Below are positions 1-8,099 of a stretch of 41,875 bases of DNA, in pieces. Each line of letters begins with the position of its first letter. Position 1 is the first letter of the stretch. The translations under genes and the position numbers were made by a program. The notes under the pieces were generated by a model that saw only the letters and a list, made by a program, of their open reading frames with translations, was not told the origin of the DNA and did no database searches. This stretch comes from an uncultured Faecalibacterium sp. (GTDB lineage: Bacteria; Bacillota; Clostridia; Oscillospirales; Ruminococcaceae), in assembly GCA_934561555.1 (NCBI GenBank), contig CAKTGQ010000020.1, forward strand, positions 1 to 41,875, written 5' to 3'.

Positions 1-24
1 CTTTTTTCTACTATTGATTCGCAT

Positions 25-180
25 CTTTGGGAGAGCTGGCAAAGCCGTCAGGCTTTGACTGAGAGGGCGCACGCCGTTGCTCTCAGTGCTAAAGTGTCAA
101 GTGCAAATAAGAAACCTTCCCGCCATACCAAAAGCTCCCCCCTCGGGGGAGCTGGCATCGCGCAGCGATGACTGAGAGGG
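25..180 (+). repeat. Composite palindromic repeat, two forward copies with linker
   Basis: Two forward copies of the interspersed family. The first (25-67) has stem CAAAGCC/GGCTTTG (40-46, 51-57) followed by ACTGAGAGGG. The second (130-180) has the C5/G5 hairpin AGCTCCCC/GGGGAGCT, then stem CATCGC/GCGATG (156-161, 165-170) and ACTGAGAGGG. The linker 68-129 carries GCTAAAGTGT and a CCTTCCCGCCA end, resembling the linkers at 1828-1887 and 1990-2052. No gene is evident in 1-394 apart from the sstT leader. Confidence 0.85.
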
Positions 181-317
181 TTCTGTTCCTCGTCAAAACC
201 GCAAGACTGTATTTCATACAAGAACAGTTTTCGGGGCAGTTTTGCAAAAGCTTACAAAAAACGCCGTTTTGGGCTGCAAAATGCCTGAAAGCACTTCCTC
301 TTTTTTGCCGTATATGC

Positions 318-373
318 TATAATGACAACTGTTCTCGTGTAAGAAACAGGAAAATGTACGCACTAGGCGTACA
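318..373 (+). promoter_or_regulatory. sstT promoter (-10) and leader hairpin
   Basis: TATAAT at 318-323 is preceded by TGC, giving an extended -10; the -35 match is poor. The leader contains an exact inverted repeat TGTACGC/GCGTACA (355-361, 367-373) just before the ribosome binding site AGAGGAG. It could be an operator or an mRNA hairpin; nothing in the window decides which. Confidence 0.6.
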
Positions 374-394
374 GTGTAAGAGGAGTGTTACGAT

Positions 395-1642
395 ATGAAA
401 ACCTTGAAAGCGGTTGTAGCAAAATACAACCAGACCAGCCTGATCCTGCGCATCCTGATCGGCCTGGCAGTCGGTTCGGTGCTGGCACTGGTAGTGCCGG
501 GCGCAGGTTGGGTAGGCGAGCTGGGCAACCTGTTCGTCGGTGCGCTGAAGGGCATTGCCCCGGTGCTGGTGTTCGTCATTGTGGCAAGCGCGCTGGCACA
601 GGGCTCGTCCAAGCTGGATCGCCGCTTCGGCACCGTGATCTGGCTGTACATGCTCACCACCTTTCTGGCGGCAGCCATCGCGGCCATCACCAGCTTTATG
701 TTCCCGGTCACGGTGGTGCTGGCCGATGCGGCACAGTCCGACGTGATCCCGCAGGGCTTGGGCGAGGTGCTGAGCACCCTGCTGACCAACTTTGTGGCAA
801 ACCCCGTCAGCGCCCTGATGAGCGGCAACTACATCGGCATCCTGTTCTGGGCCTGCATGTTCGGCATTGCCATGAAAAACATCGGCGCAGAGAGCACCAA
901 GGTCTTTCTGGCCAACACCGCCGATGCCGTTTCCCGGATCGTGCGCTGGATCATCAATCTGGCACCTTTCGGCATCATGGGTCTGGTGTACACCAACGTT
1001 TCCGGCAACGGTCTGGCCATCTTTACCCAGTACGGCAAGCTGCTGGCGCTGCTGGTGGGCACTATGCTGTTCATGGCGCTGATCGTCTCCCCCTTTATCA
1101 TGTTCATCTACCTGCACTGCAACCCGTACCCGCTGGTATTCCGCTGCCTGAAGGAGTCCGGTCTGACCGCCTTCTTCACCCGCAGCTCTGCCGCCAACAT
1201 CCCCGTGAATATGTCCCTGTGTGAAAAGCTGGGTCTGGACAAGGACATGTACTCCGTATCCATCCCGCTGGGTGCTACCATCAACATGGACGGTGCAGCC
1301 ATCACCATCACTATCATGACGCTGGCAGCGGCCAACACCTTGGGCATTCAGGTGTCTCTGCCTGCCGCCATCGTGCTGAGCGCCATGAGCGCTCTGGGCG
1401 CCTGCGGCGCTTCCGGCGTGGCCGGCGGCTCTCTGCTGCTGATCCCCATGGCCTGCTCGCTGTTCGGCATCTCCAACGACATCGCCATGCAGATGGTGGG
1501 CGTAGGCTTCATCATCGGCGTGGTGCAGGACTCGGTGGAGACCGCGCTGAACTCTGCCGGTGACGTGGAATTTGCCGCCACCGCCGAGTATCACCAGTGG
1601 CTCAAGGAAGGCAAGCCCCTGCCGGCTTTCCTGAAGGGCTGA
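395..1642 (+). CDS. sstT: Serine/threonine:sodium symporter SstT
   Basis: Membrane symporter of the dicarboxylate/amino acid:cation (DAACS) family that imports serine and threonine with sodium. The 415 residues match the usual SstT length (about 414). The N-terminal basic stretch and first helix, the serine-rich ARSSAANIPVN-like segment (here TRSSAANIPVN near residue 268), the conserved GATINMDGAA segment near 298 and the GASGVAGGS loop near 340 are all typical of SstT. The start follows AGAGGAG at good spacing. It is monocistronic: it has its own promoter and a strong terminator at 1661-1700, and palindromic repeats lie on both sides. The substrate is inferred from the family. Confidence 0.93.
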   Translation: MKTLKAVVAKYNQTSLILRILIGLAVGSVLALVVPGAGWVGELGNLFVGALKGIAPVLVFVIVASALAQGSSKLDRRFGTVIWLYMLTTFLAAAIAAITSFMFPVTVVLADAAQSDVIPQGLGEVLSTLLTNFVANPVSALMSGNYIGILFWACMFGIAMKNIGAESTKVFLANTADAVSRIVRWIINLAPFGIMGLVYTNVSGNGLAIFTQYGKLLALLVGTMLFMALIVSPFIMFIYLHCNPYPLVFRCLKESGLTAFFTRSSAANIPVNMSLCEKLGLDKDMYSVSIPLGATINMDGAAITITIMTLAAANTLGIQVSLPAAIVLSAMSALGACGASGVAGGSLLLIPMACSLFGISNDIAMQMVGVGFIIGVVQDSVETALNSAGDVEFAATAEYHQWLKEGKPLPAFLKG

Positions 1643-1660
1643 TAACCTTATAGCATAAGC

Positions 1661-1700
1661 AAAGCAGCCGCTGCACGAGAAAGTGCGGCGGCTGCTTTTT
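1661..1700 (+). terminator. sstT intrinsic terminator
   Basis: AAAGCAGCCGC (1661-1671) pairs with GCGGCTGCTTT (1688-1698) and runs into a T tract, 19 bases after the sstT stop. Confidence 0.9.
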
Positions 1701-1713
1701 ATGTGGGACGATT

Positions 1714-1759
1714 GAGAATGGTCTCCGCTGGCGCTCTGACCATATTCAGCGGAAAGGTT
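1714..1759. repeat. Second palindrome family, copy 1
   Basis: Hairpin with the loop sequence TCCGCTGGCGCTCT flanked by GGTC/GACC, then ATATTCAGCGGAA. A second copy at 29800-29843 has the same loop but flanking arms ATCC/GGAT, so the arms have changed together. No coding function seen. Confidence 0.65.
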
Positions 1760-1784
1760 TCCTGCTGACCTTCAGCGGGCTGAA

Positions 1785-1989
1785 CCCTCTCAGGCGCTCC
1801 CGCGCCAGCTCTCCCGAAGGGAGAGCCAAGGTCTAAGGCTCGTTGCTAAAGTGTTAGGAACAACGAGAAAGCTTCCGGCAGTACTCTTGGCTCTCCCTTT
1901 GAGGAAAGACTTCCCCCGCTCCGGGGGAAGATGTCGCGCAGCGACAAAAGGGGGAATCTGGCAAGCACGACAGGGCTTGACTGAGAGGG
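1785..1989. repeat. Composite palindromic repeat, reverse plus long forward copy
   Basis: A reverse copy (1785-1827, stem GGCGC/GCGCC) and a long forward copy (1888-1989) flank a linker with TTGCTAAAGTGTTAGG. The long form has an extra module: TTCCCCC/GGGGGAA hairpin, then TGTCGC/GCGACA (1932-1937, 1941-1946), then AAAAGGGGGAATCTGGC. The linker is closely similar, on the opposite strand, to those at 34629-34689 and 35873-35932. Confidence 0.85.
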
Positions 1990-2152
1990 CGCACGCTGTT
2001 AGCCCTGTTGTTAAAGTACCAAAAGTAATGAGATACCTTCCCGCCACGCAAAAAAGCTCCCCCTTGAGAGGACGGATTTCCCCCGGCCGGGGGAAAATGT
2101 CACCTTTGGTGACAAAAGGGGGAATCTGGCGAACGAATGTGAGCCTGAGAGA
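1990..2152 (+). repeat. Long-form palindromic repeat with linker
   Basis: The linker 1990-2052 resembles that at 68-129 (GCGCACGC start, CCTTCCCGCCA end). The long forward copy 2053-2152 has internal stem TGTCACC/GGTGACA (2098-2104, 2108-2114) and is almost identical over about 100 bases to 39721-39822. It ends three bases before the stop codon of the lipoprotein gene on the minus strand, so it may serve as that gene's terminator. Confidence 0.85.
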
Positions 2153-2154
2153 GT

Positions 2155-2697
2155 TTATTCCCCAAACAGCACTACGGCGTAGCGCACACCGTCCTTTACC
2201 ACATAGGCAACGCCCAATTTGGTTTTGCCGACAGCAGCGGACTTCATGGTGTCGGTCACGGTGCCATCTTTAGGCAGGACAAAGCGGATGTAGTCTTTTC
2301 TGGAATCCAGATCCGTGTCAATGTAAAAGCCCGGGACAAAATCGTTTGCACCATAAACACCCATGCTCATATCTTCAAATGCAGCGGCATAGTTGTGCTG
2401 TAAAAGTTTGATTTTTGCACTGTCATTGGCACTGCCAATGCGGGAAAGCTCCGTCTTTTCTGCATTGACAGAGCAGGACACCGAAGTATCTGCGACCCAG
2501 CTTGCGATGCTGTAAGCCTTTTCGCTCAGTTCTGCGTTATAGGTCACGCCGAACTTGCCGCACAGCGCCTTTGCGCTATCGGCGTCCGAGTGCTTGGGAC
2601 CCATGGGTGCGCCCACGCTGGCATCGCAGGCGGTGAACACGGTCAGTGCCATCAGGCCGACCAGCAGGCAGGCCAGCAGTTTTTTCCAGTTTTTCAT
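2155..2697 (-). CDS. Putative small lipoprotein of unknown function
   Basis: I do not recognise the family. The 180-residue protein begins with a basic n-region (MKNWKK), a hydrophobic segment and a lipobox ending in TAC at about residue 22, so it should be exported and lipid-anchored on the outer face of the membrane. The remainder is soluble, with no repeats and Cys at a few positions only (one in LCGKFG, one in VSCSV). The start at 2697 is chosen over an in-frame ATG 11 codons upstream because AAGGAG sits just before it and the signal peptide then begins correctly. It has its own promoter (2770-2798) and reads away from rny in the same direction, separated from it by the rny terminator. 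Confidence 0.75.
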   Translation of the reverse strand: MKNWKKLLACLLVGLMALTVFTACDASVGAPMGPKHSDADSAKALCGKFGVTYNAELSEKAYSIASWVADTSVSCSVNAEKTELSRIGSANDSAKIKLLQHNYAAAFEDMSMGVYGANDFVPGFYIDTDLDSRKDYIRFVLPKDGTVTDTMKSAAVGKTKLGVAYVVKDGVRYAVVLFGE

Positions 2698-2722
2698 AAA
2701 ACGATGCTCCTTTCCGTTGCGG

Positions 2723-2798
2723 GTCTGCATCCGGTGCGGCAGACGCAGTTTTTGCTTTCTTCTGCATCCATGATACCCTTTTTTAGCGGGAAATGCAA
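2723..2798 (-). promoter_or_regulatory. Promoter and leader hairpin of lipoprotein gene
   Basis: On the minus strand TTGCAT (2793-2798), 17 bases, TATCAT (2770-2775). The leader has an inverted repeat GTCTGC/GCAGAC (2723-2728, 2739-2744). Confidence 0.6.
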
Positions 2799-2810
2799 TC
2801 GTTTTGGCGC

Positions 2811-2846
2811 AAAAAACAGGCTGCCGTGCAAAAACACGGCAGCCTG
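2811..2846 (-). terminator. rny intrinsic terminator
   Basis: Perfect 12-bp stem CAGGCTGCCGTG/CACGGCAGCCTG (2817-2828, 2835-2846), followed on the minus strand by six T (2811-2816), ten bases past the rny stop. Confidence 0.93.
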
Positions 2847-2856
2847 CGAAAAAGTT

Positions 2857-4428
2857 TTATTTTGCGTACTCCACAGCGCGGCTCTCGCGGATGACGTTGA
2901 CCTTGATCTGGCCGGGGTAATCCAGCGTGTCCTCGATCTTTTTGGCGATAGCACGTGCCAGCAGGATGACCTGATCGTCGCTGATGACGTCGGGCTTGAC
3001 CAGAATGCGCACTTCGCGGCCTGCCTGTACGGCAAAAGCCTGCTCCACACCCTCGAAGCCGGAGGAGATCTCCTCCAGATTTTCAAGGCGCTTGACGTAG
3101 CTTTCCACGTTCTCGCGGCGGGCACCCGGGCGGGCGGCGCTGATGGCGTCGGCAGCCTGAATGATGAAGGCCAGCGGGGTCTTGGGCTCCACGTCGCCGT
3201 GGTGTGCCTCAATGGCGTGGATGATCTGGGTGTTCTCCTTGTACTTGCGGCAGATGTCCACGCCGATCTGGACGTGGCTGCCCTCGATCTCGTGATCCAG
3301 TGCCTTGCCGATATCATGCAGCAGACCGGCGCGGCGTGCCATGGTGACATTCACGCCCATCTCGCCTGCCAGCAGACCGGCCACCCAAGCCACTTCCATG
3401 CTGTGGGTCAGGGCGTTCTGGCCAAAGCTGGTGCGGTACTTCAGTCGGCCGATCAGCTTGATCAGGTCGGGGTGCAGGCCGTGGATGCCCAGCTCCATCA
3501 CCGCGCGCTCGCCCTCGCGCTTCATCTGCAGCTCCAGATCGTGACGGCACTTTTCCACCGTCTCCTCGATGCGGGCGGGGTGGATGCGGCCATCGCCGAT
3601 CAGGCGCTCCAGCGTCATGCGGGCCACCTCGCGGCGGGTCTGATCGAAGGAGGACAGGGTGATGGCCTCCGGGGTATCATCGATGATGAGATCCACGCCG
3701 GTAGCAGTCTCCAGCGCGCGGATGTTGCGGCCCTCGCGGCCGATGATGCGGCCCTTCATCTCATCGCTGGGCAGCGGCACCACGCTGACGGTGGTCTCGC
3801 TGCAATGGTCGGCAGCGCAGCGGCTGACGGCCTGTCCGATGAGGTTGCGGGCGATATTATCGCAGTTTTCCTTCAGGTCGGTCTCGTAGGCGGCAACGCG
3901 CACGGCCTTTTCGTGGGTCAGCTCCTCGTCCACCTTGTGCAGCAGCACCTCGCGGGCGTCCTCCTGGCTCAAGCCCGCCAGCGTTTCCAGACGCTCCATC
4001 TCCTTGGCGCGCAGAGCGTCGATCTCTGCCAGACGCTCCTCGGCCTCGGCGGCGCGCTTTTTCAGCTCTTCTTCCTTCTTTTCCAGCGCTTCGGTCTTGC
4101 GGTCCAGAGCCGTTTCCTTCTGGTCGATGCGGTTCTCCTGACGGCTGATCTCCGCACGGCGCTGCTTGATCTCCTTGTCGGCCTCTGCCTTCTGGGCATC
4201 GACCTCGGCTTTCAGACGGAAAGCCTCGTCCTTTGCTTCCAGAACCGCTTCCTTGCGCTTCTGGTCGGCGGTCTTGATCGCCTCGTTCACCAGCCGGGTA
4301 GCCTCGGCTTCGGCGCTGCCGATCTGGGCTTCGGCGGTCTTTTTACGGTTGTTGTAACCAATAAAATAGCCCGCAGCCACGCCGACAGCAGCAACGATCA
4401 AGACCACGATCACTCCGATCGCGATCAT
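2857..4428 (-). CDS. rny: Ribonuclease Y
   Basis: Membrane-anchored endoribonuclease that starts mRNA decay in Firmicutes. The 523 residues match the family (about 520). Order: one N-terminal transmembrane helix (about 2-24), a long charged coiled coil (about 28-175), a KH RNA-binding domain with [12 protein letters not shown] at 226-237, and an HD phosphohydrolase domain with the HD pair at 371-372 and a further HH at 409-410. The start at 4428 is preferred to upstream ATGs because AAAGGAG precedes it and the helix then lies at the N-terminus. The promoter is about 260 bases upstream, giving an unusually long leader. In Bacillus RNase Y works with the RicAFT complex; ricT is also in this window (34859-35797). 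Confidence 0.97.
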   Translation of the reverse strand: MIAIGVIVVLIVAAVGVAAGYFIGYNNRKKTAEAQIGSAEAEATRLVNEAIKTADQKRKEAVLEAKDEAFRLKAEVDAQKAEADKEIKQRRAEISRQENRIDQKETALDRKTEALEKKEEELKKRAAEAEERLAEIDALRAKEMERLETLAGLSQEDAREVLLHKVDEELTHEKAVRVAAYETDLKENCDNIARNLIGQAVSRCAADHCSETTVSVVPLPSDEMKGRIIGREGRNIRALETATGVDLIIDDTPEAITLSSFDQTRREVARMTLERLIGDGRIHPARIEETVEKCRHDLELQMKREGERAVMELGIHGLHPDLIKLIGRLKYRTSFGQNALTHSMEVAWVAGLLAGEMGVNVTMARRAGLLHDIGKALDHEIEGSHVQIGVDICRKYKENTQIIHAIEAHHGDVEPKTPLAFIIQAADAISAARPGARRENVESYVKRLENLEEISSGFEGVEQAFAVQAGREVRILVKPDVISDDQVILLARAIAKKIEDTLDYPGQIKVNVIRESRAVEYAK

Positions 4429-4725
4429 TGCGTTCACTCTCCTTTGTTTCAATTCAATGCAAATTAAAGCAGGAGACGCTGCGCAGCAGGACACGGGCAA
4501 TGATATAGAAAGAGCTTTCAATGCAAAAAGTGACACCAAAACCATACGCACCACCAAAAACCGGCGGCACGGGCAAAAGCATACGGCTTTTCTCTCTACG
4601 GTTCCATTTTATATCAAACAGGCACGCTTTGCCTGAAACGGGTACAGGGTCACACACAAACCTGCGTACAGCGTCTTTGATTCCATACTACTAAATATAG
4701 TACGAAACATTTGCCCGCTTGTCAA
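4429..4725 (-). promoter_or_regulatory. rny promoter and long 5' leader
   Basis: On the minus strand TTGACA (4720-4725), 17 bases, TACTAT (4697-4702). Transcription should start near 4690, leaving about 260 untranslated bases before the rny ATG. The leader has a small stem CAGGCA/TGCCTG (about 4618-4635) and a possible inner -10 (TATAAA). A 42-codon reading frame (about 4582-4454) lies in it without a convincing ribosome binding site. Confidence 0.6.
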
Positions 4726-4780
4726 GAGGAAAACCCTGCCCGCAGAACATTTTGTGCAGAAAAACAAAAATAAGAACGAA

Positions 4781-4901
4781 CCCTCTCAGGCGCTCCCGCG
4801 CCAGCTCCCCCGAGGGGGGAGCTTTTTGCATCTTCCGGTCAGCGCCAATAAAGCTCCCCCTTTCGGGGGAGCTGGCACGCCGTCAGGCGTGACTGAGAGG
4901 G
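4781..4901. repeat. Palindromic repeat pair, reverse and forward, with short linker
   Basis: A reverse copy (4781-4826, stem GGCGC/GCGCC) and a forward copy (4851-4901, stem CACGCC/GGCGTG at 4876-4881 and 4886-4891) flank a 24-base linker GCATCTTCCGGTCAGCG... (4827-4850). The reverse complement of this linker recurs at 39697-39720 with two differences. Confidence 0.85.
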
Positions 4902-4923
4902 TTCATTCTCACCCCTGCAAACC

Positions 4924-4953
4924 AAAAAGGCTGCCCCGGAGAACGGAGCAGCC
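4924..4953 (-). terminator. Terminator of the GH3/GtrA-like cluster
   Basis: GGCTGC (4929-4934) pairs with GCAGCC (4948-4953), extended inward by CCG/CGG; five A on the plus strand (4924-4928) give the T run on the minus strand. It lies 44 bases after the GtrA-like stop. Confidence 0.85.
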
Positions 4954-4997
4954 CTTCTGGTTTGTGATGAAAAGAAGAAAATGAAGGAGATAGCTTG

Positions 4998-5552
4998 TTA
5001 TTTGGCGGCTTTTTCGCCCTCCGGGAAGATGATCTTATTCACGAAGAAGAAGATGACCATGGAGATACCGCCGTTCAGCACGGTGGTGCCGATGTTATAG
5101 ATGAAGTCCGGTACCAGCAGACCAGCCACTGCCACCCAGATGCAATTGATGGAGTTGACGATGCAGGTGATGACACAGAACGCCAGCACATACCAGCCGA
5201 TCTGCTTTGCCAGATTGCCCTTGCTGCGGAACACGAAATTGCGCTGGATGGGGAAGTTGATGCACTCGCCGATGACCATGGCGATCATGTAGGCGCAGAA
5301 GTAGGGCAGACCGCCGTGGGCGGCGTCGTAGCCGAGGATGTTCCACTTGAAGGTCTCGCCGAAGAGGGTGATGTCGATGCCCGGCCAGCCGAAATCCACC
5401 ACCGGCAGGCTGGCAAAGGCCTTGGGCAGGAACTGCAGCAGCAGGTACTTGAACACAGTGATGAGGTTGGACACGATGACGAACAGGCCGCCCTCGCGCA
5501 CCCACTTGGCAGCGGCGGGGTGCTTTGCCGCGAAGTTATTCCAGAAATTCAT
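4998..5552 (-). CDS. GtrA-like integral membrane protein
   Basis: 184 residues with four predicted transmembrane helices (about 21-45, 85-110, 118-145, 152-176) and the family-typical NFPIQRNFVF segment after the second helix, as in GtrA/DPMS-like proteins. Such proteins are proposed to move polyprenyl-linked sugars across the membrane, or to assist polysaccharide synthesis. The start at 5552 follows GAAAGGAAG. It begins 13 bases after the stop of the soluble GH3 gene and is probably cotranscribed with it, which suggests a sugar-related role that the sequence alone cannot define. The terminator at 4924-4953 closes the unit. Confidence 0.75.
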   Translation of the reverse strand: MNFWNNFAAKHPAAAKWVREGGLFVIVSNLITVFKYLLLQFLPKAFASLPVVDFGWPGIDITLFGETFKWNILGYDAAHGGLPYFCAYMIAMVIGECINFPIQRNFVFRSKGNLAKQIGWYVLAFCVITCIVNSINCIWVAVAGLLVPDFIYNIGTTVLNGGISMVIFFFVNKIIFPEGEKAAK

Positions 5553-5565
5553 AGCCTGCTTCCTT

Positions 5566-7983
5566 TCAGCTGTTTTTCAAGCGCTCTTCCATGCGGCTGT
5601 TCAGCACGAGGTTCTTCACGGCCTCCAGGATCACCCGCACAAGGCCGATGACCCAGAAGCCCTGCAGCTCCATCACGATGCCGTCCACCATGCCCATGCT
5701 GATGGCGCCGTTGGTCATTTTGGCCAGCGCCCGCAGGGGCATATTGTACTGGAACAGGATGTTCAGGTCGGGCTTGCCTTTTTTGATGCTGCGGCGCAGC
5801 AGGGCGCCCAGCACGGCAGCCGCCAGCCAGCCGATGGGGCTGCGTCCGTGCCCCATCTCGCCCAGCGTCATGTTGCGGTCGATGTGTACCTTGTTCTCTG
5901 GGATGGCGCGCCCCAGCAGCGCTTCGAATTCATCATCCGGTACATTCTGGATATTGGCTGTGCAGTAATGACCCAGCTTTTTGCCCACGTAGGGGTCGGG
6001 TGCGCCGGTGCCCGCCACCGTGACGGCGGCAGTCAGACGGATGTCGGCGCTGGAAGCGCCCACCAGCAGCTGATAGCTGCCGCCCTCCACCTCCCAGCGG
6101 TCGGTCTTGACGTTCCAGTAGCGGAACGCCTTGTCGTCCAGCGGGATGGTGACGGTCTTGCTCTCTCCGGCTTCCAGCTGCACCTTCACAAAGCCCTTCA
6201 GCTCCTTGGCGGGGCGGAAAATCGTTGCATCCGGCTTTGCCACATAAAGCTGCACCACCTCGGCACCTGCACAGCTGCCGGTGTTGGTGACAGTCAGGGT
6301 CACGCCCTTTTCGTCCGCCTTCAGGTCACTGTATGCAAAGCTGGTGTAGCTCAGGCCGTAGCCGAAGGGGAAGGCGGTGGGCACACCGGCGGTGTCGTAG
6401 TAGCGGTAGCCCACATACAGGCCCTCGCGGTACTCCACAGTGGGGCCGTCGCCGCCGAAATGCGCCTTTGCGGGGGTATCGGCGTAGCTGCGCGCCCAAG
6501 TCTCTGCCAGCTTGCCGCAGGGGTTCTGCGCGCCAGTGAGCACCTCGACCAGTGCGCCCGCACCGGCCTGACCGCCCAGACAGCCGTAGACCAGCGCCTT
6601 GCAGTCCTTGACCCAACCGCTTTCCAGCGAGGAGCCCGCACTCAGCAGCACCACCACGTTGGGGTTTACCGCCGCCACAGCGGACAGCAGTTCCAGCTGG
6701 TTTTCGGCCAGCTTCATGTCGGCGCGGTCAATGCCCTCGCTCTCCTTGATCTCATCCAGACCCATGCACAGCAGCACCACATTGGCGTTCTTTGCCAGCT
6801 GCACCGCCTCGGCTTTCAGTGCCTCGTCGGGCTTGCCCTGCCGGTCAAAGCCCTTGGCGTAGCCGACGCTGTTCAGGCCGCTCTCGGCAAGGCAGTCCAA
6901 GAAGGAATCCACCTTGATGGAGTTGACGGCGCTGGAGCCTGCACCCTGATAGCGGGGCGTCTGGGCAAAGTCGCCGATGACCGCCACCTTTTCCCCCTTT
7001 GCAAGGGGCAGCAGGCCGGTTTCGTTCTTCAGCAGCACGATGCTCTGGGCAGCAGCCCGGCGTGCCAGTGCGTGGTGGGCGTCAGCATCGAACTTGCCGG
7101 GTGCGGCGTCCACTGCTGCCTTGGTGGTGAACACCAGTTCCAGCAGCTCGTCCAGCCGGGCGTCCACGTCCGCCTCGGTGATTTTGCCGGTCTGCACCGC
7201 TTTCATCAGTTCCCGGACGGCATCCCCGCCGGGGGCAGGCATTTCCAGCGTAGAGCCGTTCTTTACGCCGAGGGCGTGGTCGTTGCTGCCGCCCCAGTCG
7301 GTGACTACTGCGCCGTCAAAGCCCCAGTCCCCGCGCAGGATATCCATGAGCAGGTGGGTGTTCTCGTTGGCGTAGGTGCCGTTGATGAGGTTATAGGCGG
7401 ACATGATGGTCTTGGGCTGCGCCTCTTTGACCACCATCTCGAAGCCGGTCAGGTAGATTTCCCGCAGGGTGCGCTCGTCCACGATGGAATCCGAGGCCAT
7501 GCGGCGCAGCTCCTGACTGTTCACCGCAAAGTGCTTGGGGCAGGCGGCAACGCCGTTTTTCTGGATGCCGCGGACGTAGGCCGCAGCCATCTTACCGGCA
7601 AGGTAGGGGTCCTCCGAGAAATACTCGAAGTTGCGGCCGCACAGGGGGCTGCGCTTGATGTTCAGGCCGGGGCCCAGCAGCACCGACACGCCCTGTGCCG
7701 CGGCCTCCTCGCCCATGGCTGCGCCCACAGCCTCGCCAAGCTCCGGGTCCCAGCTGTTGGCAACGGTGGCCGAGGTGGGGAAGCAGGTGGCGGGCACACT
7801 GGGGTTCAGACCCAGATGGTCGGCAGCGCCCGCCTGCTTGCGCACGCCGTTGGGGCCGTCCGACAGGGTAATGGCCGGGATGCCCTTGCCCGGCAGCGCC
7901 CGGGTGGTGAACACCGTGCCGCCGCTCAGCAGGGCGCATTTTTGTTCCAGATTCAAGCTGTTGATGATATCTGTATGTTTCAT
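5566..7983 (-). CDS. Glycoside hydrolase family 3 (beta-glucosidase type), soluble
   Basis: 805 residues in the usual GH3 order: an N-terminal barrel with the substrate-binding KHF at 150-152 and the nucleophile Asp229 in VVTDWGG, then the alpha/beta sandwich domain, then a fibronectin-III-like domain (about 535-625). There is no signal peptide, so it probably acts in the cytoplasm on imported beta-glucosides or related short oligosaccharides. After the FnIII-like domain about 140 extra residues follow with hydrophobic patches (GWLAAAVLGALL, GFWVIGLVRVILE); this tail is not part of ordinary GH3 enzymes and may associate with the membrane. It lies between the membrane-anchored GH3 and the GtrA-like gene, all reading leftward. 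Exact sugar specificity cannot be read from sequence. Confidence 0.93.
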   Translation of the reverse strand: MKHTDIINSLNLEQKCALLSGGTVFTTRALPGKGIPAITLSDGPNGVRKQAGAADHLGLNPSVPATCFPTSATVANSWDPELGEAVGAAMGEEAAAQGVSVLLGPGLNIKRSPLCGRNFEYFSEDPYLAGKMAAAYVRGIQKNGVAACPKHFAVNSQELRRMASDSIVDERTLREIYLTGFEMVVKEAQPKTIMSAYNLINGTYANENTHLLMDILRGDWGFDGAVVTDWGGSNDHALGVKNGSTLEMPAPGGDAVRELMKAVQTGKITEADVDARLDELLELVFTTKAAVDAAPGKFDADAHHALARRAAAQSIVLLKNETGLLPLAKGEKVAVIGDFAQTPRYQGAGSSAVNSIKVDSFLDCLAESGLNSVGYAKGFDRQGKPDEALKAEAVQLAKNANVVLLCMGLDEIKESEGIDRADMKLAENQLELLSAVAAVNPNVVVLLSAGSSLESGWVKDCKALVYGCLGGQAGAGALVEVLTGAQNPCGKLAETWARSYADTPAKAHFGGDGPTVEYREGLYVGYRYYDTAGVPTAFPFGYGLSYTSFAYSDLKADEKGVTLTVTNTGSCAGAEVVQLYVAKPDATIFRPAKELKGFVKVQLEAGESKTVTIPLDDKAFRYWNVKTDRWEVEGGSYQLLVGASSADIRLTAAVTVAGTGAPDPYVGKKLGHYCTANIQNVPDDEFEALLGRAIPENKVHIDRNMTLGEMGHGRSPIGWLAAAVLGALLRRSIKKGKPDLNILFQYNMPLRALAKMTNGAISMGMVDGIVMELQGFWVIGLVRVILEAVKNLVLNSRMEERLKNS

Positions 7984-8014
7984 GGCATTTTCCTCTTTGC
8001 CTTTTCAAATCCAG

Positions 8015-8049
8015 AAAAGGCCCGCTGTTTTTTACGCAGCGGGCCTTTT
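8015..8049. terminator. Hairpin between the two GH3 genes
   Basis: AAAAGGCCCGCTG (8015-8027) and CAGCGGGCCTTTT (8037-8049) form a symmetric stem with only four T on either strand. It could be a weak terminator or attenuator between the genes. No clear promoter is visible for the downstream GH3 gene, so partial read-through is plausible. Confidence 0.65.
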
Positions 8050-8099
8050 ATCTGGTTTCAGTTCAGGTGCTGCATCCGTTCAGAATGTCTTGCCCGGAA

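Noticed and set aside
168..398. 76-codon frame upstream of sstT
   Set aside because: It begins inside a palindromic repeat and crosses the sstT promoter; no protein family recognised.
317..1594. Long minus-strand reading frame opposite sstT
   Set aside because: It mirrors sstT codons; composition is dominated by His, Gln and Gly with no family resemblance and no ribosome site.
1..2152. Repeated sequences as a possible CRISPR array
   Set aside because: Copies are palindromic, irregularly spaced, in both orientations and joined by conserved linkers rather than unique spacers; no cas genes.
4454..4657. 67-codon minus-strand frame in the rny leader
   Set aside because: No convincing ribosome binding site and no recognisable protein features; kept only as a remark in the leader entry.
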